19,122 nt of DNA. Source: WJMT01 sp964611275. Its GTDB lineage: Bacteria; Acidobacteriota; Aminicenantia; Aminicenantales; Aminicenantaceae. Position numbers and translations under genes: made by a program. The notes under the pieces are model-generated. The model did no database searches, had not been told where the DNA came from, and saw only the letters and a list, made by a program, of their open reading frames with translations. This document shows positions 13,513-19,122 of the stretch, in pieces (within the stretch, counting starts at the first letter, position 1; each line of letters begins with the position of its first letter). The stretch spans positions 1 through 19,122 of the forward strand of contig CAZSZS010000118.1 in the NCBI GenBank assembly GCA_964611275.1, given 5' to 3'.

Positions 13513-14682
13513 ATGAGAAACAAAGTCCTTTTTTCGGCCTCTCTTTTTCATTTCATAAATGACGCATCCTCTGTAGCCATTCCCATGCTGTTCCCCCTCC
13601 TCCACAGCAAAGAATTTATCATCACAAATTATTCACAGATAGGGATCCTCTCTTACTTGGGCCTTTTCGTCACATTCGTTTTCCAGATTCTCATCGTTAA
13701 TTACTCCAAGAATTTATCCTATAAATCAATGCTTGTCATAAGCATATGCGGCCTTTCCCTCTTCATATTTTTATTGACATTCTCCCGGTCCTTTCTCCTC
13801 CTTCTTGTCTTTTATGTTTCCATGAGAATCTTTTTGAGTTTTTATCATCCCCTTGGAGTTGCGACCGTATCCAGAGCCCATCCGGAAAGCGCTCTTGATT
13901 CAGCTATGGGTATCCAAAGCGGGTCTGGAAATTTTGGTGTGTTTGTAGCCTTTATATCCGTAGGTTATCTAGCCCAGACCTGGAACTGGAGATTTCCTCT
14001 TTATATTTGGGCTGGAGCGGGATTTTTACTGGGTGTTGTCAGCTTCCTTTCCGTAAGAAAGATTTCAGGCCTCCAGGCCACATACAGGAGACCTGATTTG
14101 TCTTTATGGTTAAATTCCCTGCACCGTATGAAAAAATATGTTTTGGGAATTCTTTTCGGAGGGGCCTGCTGGGCTACAACGGTTTATTATGCCCCTTCAC
14201 TTTTGTATCATAAATTTAATGTACCCCTGGGAAAAACCGGAATGTCCATGGCCCTATGGATCGCATTCGGCACTTTGATGCCGTATCTTTTCGGAACCAT
14301 ATCCAAAAAATTAGGCCGCGGCCGTCTTTGTTTTATCTGCATAGCCGGAACAACTATTTTCTCCTTTGCTCTCTGGCTCAGTCCCGTTCAGGAAATGGCC
14401 CTCTTAAGCCTTCTTTTGTCTGGCTCCTTCCTGTTCTTGATCTTCCCGGCTTTTCAATCATTCACCGGGTTATCAGCAGAGCACCATGACCAGGATATCG
14501 CTTTCAGTCTCTTTGCCAACATACAAATAATCGGAGGAGCTGTCACAAGCCTTATATCAGGATTTGTTTCTGACCTCTTTGGGATCAATGCGCCTTTTCT
14601 TTTGCTCGCAATAATGGGAGTGATGGTTTTTCTTTATTATTTAAAGAATTCTCTCAATGATGGATCTGTTGTTCGGGATTAA
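13513..14682 (+). CDS. Major facilitator superfamily transporter
   Basis: The 389-residue membrane protein has about 12 hydrophobic helices in two halves split by a loop near residues 185-205 (RKISGLQATYRRPDLSLWLN). The first half contains MRIFLSFYHPLGVATVSRAH and MGIQSGSGNFGVFV, which resemble the fosmidomycin-resistance (Fsr)-like branch of MFS exporters. The substrate is unknown; drug or small-metabolite efflux is the best guess. There is no ribosome binding site ahead of the ATG and the predicted leader is about 9 nt; the next Met falls inside the first membrane helix, so the start is probably correct. The 3' end overlaps the convergent glycosidase gene by 4 nt. Confidence 0.85.
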   Translation: MRNKVLFSASLFHFINDASSVAIPMLFPLLHSKEFIITNYSQIGILSYLGLFVTFVFQILIVNYSKNLSYKSMLVISICGLSLFIFLLTFSRSFLLLLVFYVSMRIFLSFYHPLGVATVSRAHPESALDSAMGIQSGSGNFGVFVAFISVGYLAQTWNWRFPLYIWAGAGFLLGVVSFLSVRKISGLQATYRRPDLSLWLNSLHRMKKYVLGILFGGACWATTVYYAPSLLYHKFNVPLGKTGMSMALWIAFGTLMPYLFGTISKKLGRGRLCFICIAGTTIFSFALWLSPVQEMALLSLLLSGSFLFLIFPAFQSFTGLSAEHHDQDIAFSLFANIQIIGGAVTSLISGFVSDLFGINAPFLLLAIMGVMVFLYYLKNSLNDGSVVRD

Positions 14683-17036
14683 TCCAGGCTGTTTAACAGC
14701 ATGATCAGGACAGAGTGTTCTCCCTCGGGGATTTTAAATTTGATCGATTTTCCTTTGAAAATTTCCTCAGCCTGATCGTCTATGGTCAGCTGGTATTTCC
14801 CCTTGGTTAGAAAATTCACTATGACTTTTCGGCTCTTTAAAGACTTTATTTCAAACGATATGATATTTTTAGAATAAAGAAAATGTCTTATTATAGCGGG
14901 TCCGCTCAGGATCAGGATTTTATTGTCTTCTTCATTAAGTATGAGCTTGGAGGGAGATACAAGCAGATCATAGTGTCTTCCTTGAATATATATCCTGGAA
15001 AGTTCGCCTTTGACTTCAGTATCCAGCATACCAAACCTAAATCCTTCCCAGGGGGTAAAATCTATGTATTCTTCAAGAGCTATGAGCGCTAGTAAAGGTC
15101 CCCAGCTTTGAAATCTCTTTCCACCTGGTTCTCCGGACCTTGAATCAAAATTTTCAGGGCAAATCTGGTAGTTTTCCCATGTCCGCATAAATAAAGATGA
15201 GCTTTTCCACGCAAATTCAGCGGCAATCGCATCAAATCCATAGGCTTTTAATCCCTGATACACTAAGTAATTCGTAGGCGGCCAAACAGTTCCTCTCCAG
15301 TACTGTTGGTCATCAAACGCCGGGTTATCCCTTGAAACAGTCGGGATAACATGCTCTCCCCAGAACTCATTCTCATCAATCAAATGGGCTATCATCTTTT
15401 TTGCTTGGCCGTCATCAGGAATTCCAGCTATAAGAGGATAAAAATTAGAGGAGGCTTTTTGTTTTGAGAAGGTCCCGTTCCAGTATCTGTCGTAATAAAA
15501 ACCCTCGGATTCATTCCAGAGTCTCTGGTTTATCAGTGTTTTCATTTCTCTGTATTCGTTCATGTAAAATTTATATTCCCGGTTTATTTTGAGAACATTC
15601 GCTATCTGAGCCAAACAGAAAGCATCAAGAGCATAAAGGCAGTTCAGGTCAACACAGTTCAGATTCAATGTTCCTGTCTGTTCCATGAAGGAAGTATTAT
15701 CCCAGTTCGGAAGGTCATCCTGTCCTGACTCCCACATAGCCCGTTTTCTTCCCATCACGTTTTCTTCCCATGAAGGAGGATTTTCTGAAACCAGCTCCGT
15801 GTCCGAACCCCATTCCAATAGACCGTCCTGATTCCCGTCTCTCCGAGAGATACCTGTACTGTTCTTGTCTTTCCAGAAAGAATGCCACTTTTTTAAATTA
15901 GGATAAGATGACCTGAGAAAATCCATGTCCCCTAATTTCTGGAATATTTTATACACAACATAGGCTCCGACCGGAGGCTGTGAACGATCAGGTGTCCCTC
16001 CCGTCTCACTTCTCCAGTTAGGGATATTTCCGTTCGGGTACTGGGTCTGGAGAACAGATTCTAAAATATCAGTGGAATGCTTTGAACTTTCTATTGAGGT
16101 TTGAAGCGCATTGAAAAATGAATCCCATTCAAAGAGCGTCCAACTGTCTTGTGTCCCATCCGGTTTCGGATAGATCCATCTTCTTCCTGCCGGTGTGTAG
16201 TACCTGTTCTTTCCTGGCTGATAAAGGGTCGTCCAAAAAAGATTGTTGGTTATGGCTCTGGCCACTCCTTCATAAAGCCCTTGTATTTTGATCCTTCTTT
16301 TCTCATACCTTTTTTCCTCATCATCCAGAATGGAGTCAATGGTTTTTGTGTTTTTATAACTCATCAAACGGCTCCCCAGACTTTGTACATTCTCTTCCAC
16401 TCCGGCAGTGAAATAGATTTCTCGGCTTTTTTTCGACGCAAAGGATAAGACCAGTTCTTTTTCTGGTGAGCGTATTCGTTCCCCTTCTATATGCGACCAG
16501 AAAAGATAATGATAGTTGTTTAAAGGAGAACTCAACCCGCTAATTTCTCCGTCCTCCAAAAGAGAGTATTCTCCGTCAGTATCCCATGGGAAATAATGGA
16601 TGATTTGTATCTCCACATCCTTTGGGACATAAATCTTTCCTACAACCGTTTTTTCATCTTTTCTGGACCATACCAGTATGAGTGTTTCGGATTTTTTTGA
16701 AGGCTTTTTCAGGATGGGAGTATCTTCTTCTCTTCCTAAGGCAAGACCAAGATCCATCTTTATCCGTGCATAGGAGCCATCAGGAGCCTGAGGGCCTACC
16801 TCTGAAATTAGATAATGAAGGTCCGGTCCTTCTGCGGTTTTATCTCCTTTTATCACACGAATCCTGAACGCAAAAGCATTTTTTCCCTCCGGAACAAATA
16901 CAAGCCCTGCCCAATCAGGGGCATCCAGAGCCCCTATAAATACGTTTTTCCATGGATAATATATTTCGGCATCAAGGTTAAGAACACAAATGAAAACCAG
17001 CAGGAGAACAGGAATCCATACACACTTTTTTTTCAT
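14679..17036 (-). CDS. Secreted GH63-like glycoside hydrolase
   Basis: The 785-residue protein has a signal peptide (1-23) and an N-terminal beta-rich region to about residue 245. An (alpha/alpha)6-barrel follows, with SWTLFEWDSFFNAL (298-311), YPNGNIPNWRS (333-343) and the acid-bearing WESGQDDLPNWD (435-446; D440 as likely general acid). It also has YWRGTVWPPTNYLVYQGL and ENFDSRSGEPGG, whose Glu may be the base. A beta-rich tail of about 100 residues ends it. This pattern fits family GH63 (alpha-glucosidase, mannosidase or mannosylglycerate-hydrolase-like enzymes) and is related to GH37 trehalases. The substrate cannot be told. Export places it in the periplasm or outside. The ribosome binding site is weak (GAGA). 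Confidence 0.83.
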   Translation of the reverse strand: MKKKCVWIPVLLLVFICVLNLDAEIYYPWKNVFIGALDAPDWAGLVFVPEGKNAFAFRIRVIKGDKTAEGPDLHYLISEVGPQAPDGSYARIKMDLGLALGREEDTPILKKPSKKSETLILVWSRKDEKTVVGKIYVPKDVEIQIIHYFPWDTDGEYSLLEDGEISGLSSPLNNYHYLFWSHIEGERIRSPEKELVLSFASKKSREIYFTAGVEENVQSLGSRLMSYKNTKTIDSILDDEEKRYEKRRIKIQGLYEGVARAITNNLFWTTLYQPGKNRYYTPAGRRWIYPKPDGTQDSWTLFEWDSFFNALQTSIESSKHSTDILESVLQTQYPNGNIPNWRSETGGTPDRSQPPVGAYVVYKIFQKLGDMDFLRSSYPNLKKWHSFWKDKNSTGISRRDGNQDGLLEWGSDTELVSENPPSWEENVMGRKRAMWESGQDDLPNWDNTSFMEQTGTLNLNCVDLNCLYALDAFCLAQIANVLKINREYKFYMNEYREMKTLINQRLWNESEGFYYDRYWNGTFSKQKASSNFYPLIAGIPDDGQAKKMIAHLIDENEFWGEHVIPTVSRDNPAFDDQQYWRGTVWPPTNYLVYQGLKAYGFDAIAAEFAWKSSSLFMRTWENYQICPENFDSRSGEPGGKRFQSWGPLLALIALEEYIDFTPWEGFRFGMLDTEVKGELSRIYIQGRHYDLLVSPSKLILNEEDNKILILSGPAIIRHFLYSKNIISFEIKSLKSRKVIVNFLTKGKYQLTIDDQAEEIFKGKSIKFKIPEGEHSVLIMLLNSLD

Positions 17037-17131
17037 GCTTTCTCTGTAGAATAATGTACGTATTTTTTCAACTTAAATCAACCCCGTACTATTCATAAAA
17101 AAATGGTAATGAGCATTTTTTCTTTTTGCTT

Positions 17132-18460
17132 TCAAAGACATACAGATCCGGCTTTTATGAAATTTTTCACCCCATCTATAAAAATATCAAGCTCGCGAAG
17201 AGTTGTATAGATACTCGGGGTTACTCTCATCCCTGTTATGTTTTCTTCTCCTTCAAGTGGAGATGGAATGCCTACAGTGATTGTGTAGACTTTGAGCTTC
17301 TCGAGAAGCTGCTGCTGCAGCTCTCTTATATCTCTTTTTTCCAGGGAAAAAGCTCCTATGCCGCAGGACTGTACCGGATCATAAGAAGTTAAGATTGTAA
17401 CCCCAGGAAGCTGTTCGATCTCTTTTGCCCAATAATTTCTCAAGTACCTTAATCTTTCTTCTTTTCTTTTCCCGCCTATCCCGTGATGAAAGGTAAGGGC
17501 GTCTCCGAGAGCTAATTTGAGTGCTTCCGGCTGTGTGCCCACATGTTCGAATTTTCTGATGTCATCGCTGTCCGGATCCGGAGCCGGAAACAGAGGCCAT
17601 ATCTTCTTTATTTTTTCTTTTTTAACATAGAGAAATCCTGTCCCTATGGGCCCCATCATCCATTTATGAAGATTGGCTCCATATATATCACATTCAAGGT
17701 CATTCTGCTTATAAACAAAATGACCGAATGAATGAGCTCCGTCTATGACGACTTCTATTCCCCGCTCTTTTGCCAACCTGCATATATCCCTGACAGGAAA
17801 TATCTGTCCGCTGAGGTTTGTTATGTGGCACAACAGGATGAGTTTGGTTTTCGCCGTGATGTTTCTTTTAAACAGATCTGTTAGAACATCCAGGTTTTTT
17901 GGAGGGTATGGGAACGAAAAGGTACTGACTTTGATACCTTCTCGCATCTGCCGTTGATAAAGAGCGTTCTTCATTGAGGGGTAGTCGTGAGTTGTTGTTA
18001 AAACCTCATCTCCTTTTTTAAGCTCCAATCCTAACAGAGCGATCTGCATGGATTCTGTCACATTTCTCGTGATAGCCATTTCTTCAGGGGAACATCCAAA
18101 TGTATCTGCCAGTCTTTTTCGGATGAGTTCTTTTCTGTGGCGCAGGACCCGCCAGGAATTATGAGCAGGGGCCCCATTTGAAAAATCCATGTACCTTTTG
18201 ACTGCATCTATAACGATTTTAGGGGCGGGATGGACCCCTCCGTTGTTGAGATTTATGAAACTTCTGTCAATATTAAAAGCCTGTTGGACATAAAACCAGA
18301 AGTCTTCGTCTTCAGCTACTATTTTCGCTGGGATATTCTTTGCCTCCTTTATTTTTGAATCAAGTGCTGCCCGGACATCTTTGTTTAAAAGTCCGAAAAC
18401 CCCAAAAGAACCTATGCCTAATCCGACCTCCTTAAAAAACTGTCTGCGGCTTTTTCCCAT
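17132..18460 (-). CDS. Tat-exported class V aminotransferase-like PLP enzyme
   Basis: The 442-residue protein opens MGKSRRQFFKEVG, a twin-arginine signal with a glycine-rich hydrophobic core. The rest is a fold-type I PLP enzyme of the class V/isopenicillin-N-epimerase-like group. Visible features are the phosphate-binding TRNVTES segment, the Asp and His near the cofactor in VVIDGAHSFGH, and the Schiff-base Lys in GANLHKWMMGPIGTGFLYV (about K266). Likely activities are epimerase, cysteine-desulfurase-like or lyase; the substrate is unknown. An in-frame GTG at 18466 would add two residues, but AAGGAG is spaced correctly (7 nt) only for the ATG at 18460. PLP enzymes with Tat signals must fold with cofactor before export. 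The downstream neighbour is the GH63 gene. Confidence 0.88.
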   Translation of the reverse strand: MGKSRRQFFKEVGLGIGSFGVFGLLNKDVRAALDSKIKEAKNIPAKIVAEDEDFWFYVQQAFNIDRSFINLNNGGVHPAPKIVIDAVKRYMDFSNGAPAHNSWRVLRHRKELIRKRLADTFGCSPEEMAITRNVTESMQIALLGLELKKGDEVLTTTHDYPSMKNALYQRQMREGIKVSTFSFPYPPKNLDVLTDLFKRNITAKTKLILLCHITNLSGQIFPVRDICRLAKERGIEVVIDGAHSFGHFVYKQNDLECDIYGANLHKWMMGPIGTGFLYVKKEKIKKIWPLFPAPDPDSDDIRKFEHVGTQPEALKLALGDALTFHHGIGGKRKEERLRYLRNYWAKEIEQLPGVTILTSYDPVQSCGIGAFSLEKRDIRELQQQLLEKLKVYTITVGIPSPLEGEENITGMRVTPSIYTTLRELDIFIDGVKNFIKAGSVCL

Positions 18461-18518
18461 TTTCACTCTCCTTTTATTTTTTTAGATACATTATCTATTA
18501 CATAAGTATCTAAAATAT

Positions 18519-19122
18519 TTATTTTTTTGTCCAATCAAGAGATTTTTTTTCTTTCGGGATTCTTCCATAGAAGAAATCATCCCCTTTTACAGACAGCTTC
18601 TGGAAGCCTGTGGATTTTGAGTTAGCGATTCTTATTATTTTATGCATAAAATTATTTGGTTTGCTGTAGGGACAGACGTAAATACATCTCGCACAGTCTG
18701 TCCCGCATTTTCTCCAAAATCCATAACATGCTTCCCTATTGATTATCCATCTACGTGAACCGTTTTCTTCTTTCTTATCCCCAAGCGGGATTGCTTTGGA
18801 AGGACAGTTTAAAGCGCATTTTTTACATGTCTGACAAAAATTCTGAACTCCAAATACTTTGGGGTTATCTACAGTAAGAGGCATATCAGTGGTTATGAGT
18901 CCCAACCTTACTCTGGGACCATAATCTTCTGTAATCAAAATCCCCAATCTTCCGATTTCCCCAAGGCCGGCTTTATAGGCTAAAGGAGGAACAATGGCTT
19001 TATAATCGCTTCCTGCAAAGTGGGCTCTTGCAGAATGTCCTAATTTTCGAATGAAATTTGCAGTGATGATAGAGATTTGCGCAGCTTTGACATACTTATG
19101 AGCGGTTTCAACAATAACAGGG
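18519..19122 (-). CDS. Reductive-dehalogenase-like iron-sulfur protein (5' part outside window)
   Basis: The frame stays open from the right edge to the stop at 18519 (about 201 residues), so the true start lies beyond the window. It contains LGHSARAHFAGSDYKAIVPP, LAYKAGLGEIGRLGILITED and YGPRVRLGLITTDMPL. These match the cobalamin-binding part of reductive dehalogenases and related QueG-like enzymes. Two ferredoxin motifs follow, FCQTCKKCALNCPSKAIP and CGTDCARCIYVCPYSKP. Such proteins carry a corrinoid and two 4Fe-4S clusters and reduce organohalides or related substrates. The spacing GxxW...CYGFWRKCGTDC is dehalogenase-like rather than QueG-like. It may be a non-respiratory homologue; the N-terminus (Tat signal or membrane helices) is needed to decide. 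It lies about 58 nt upstream of the PLP enzyme gene on the same strand. Confidence 0.8.
   Translation of the reverse strand, partial: PVIVETAHKYVKAAQISIITANFIRKLGHSARAHFAGSDYKAIVPPLAYKAGLGEIGRLGILITEDYGPRVRLGLITTDMPLTVDNPKVFGVQNFCQTCKKCALNCPSKAIPLGDKKEENGSRRWIINREACYGFWRKCGTDCARCIYVCPYSKPNNFMHKIIRIANSKSTGFQKLSVKGDDFFYGRIPKEKKSLDWTKK

Noticed and set aside
14690..14706. GGCTGTTTAACAGC hairpin as a bidirectional terminator between the MFS and GH63 genes
   Set aside because: The stem is short, lies inside the GH63 coding end, and is not followed by a T-run.
1..19122. CRISPR array, toxin-antitoxin pair, restriction-modification or prophage genes
   Set aside because: No regularly spaced repeats, Cas-like proteins or such gene pairs were seen on either strand.

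Overview
The window reads as chromosomal DNA of a Gram-negative, moderately AT-rich, free-living bacterium. The basis for this is an outer-membrane beta-barrel protein, lipoproteins, an RlpA-SPOR protein, Tat-exported enzymes, a dnaK operon with an HspR-type regulator, and a sigma-54-like promoter. A lineage near Acidobacteriota/Aminicenantes would fit, but that is inference from gene content only; no rRNA or other decisive marker is present. Most genes lie on the minus strand.

Layout. 1-1295 (minus): beta-barrel protein followed by a truncated HExxH lipoprotein that runs off the left edge. Upstream lie a sigma-54-like promoter, a frameshifted remnant of an unknown gene, and tRNA-Asn. 1626-6853 (minus): one stress operon, dnaK-dnaJ-hspR-sigma70-dnaC-like, with a consensus promoter and two HAIR-like operators ahead of dnaK. 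7013-8365 (minus): malic enzyme with its own promoter and a clear intrinsic terminator. 8366-8950: a 585-nt non-coding stretch holding the malic-enzyme promoter, an 11-nt direct repeat, a REP-like palindrome and a ~120-nt element bounded by 16-bp inverted repeats. 8951-10771 (minus): a two-gene operon for the last two steps of IMP synthesis, made of an archaeal-type (PurO-family) IMP cyclohydrolase and a stand-alone AICAR transformylase. 10880-12347 (plus): LOG-family protein and RlpA-like lipoprotein. 12350-13408 (minus): Tat-exported glycosylasparaginase-family hydrolase. 13513-14682 (plus): MFS transporter. 14679-17036 (minus): secreted GH63-like glycosidase. 17132-18460 (minus): Tat-exported class V aminotransferase-like PLP enzyme. 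18519-19122 (minus): C-terminal part of a reductive-dehalogenase-like iron-sulfur protein, cut by the right edge.

How the genes fit together. The dnaK operon appears self-regulated: HspR would bind HAIR sites over the -35 and the start of transcription of its own operon, which also encodes a sigma factor, so heat or misfolding stress could feed into transcription. The purine pair replaces the usual bifunctional PurH. The exported glycosylasparaginase, GH63 enzyme and the edge metallopeptidase would suit a bacterium feeding on glycans and glycoproteins. No CRISPR array, rRNA, complete insertion sequence or replication origin was seen.
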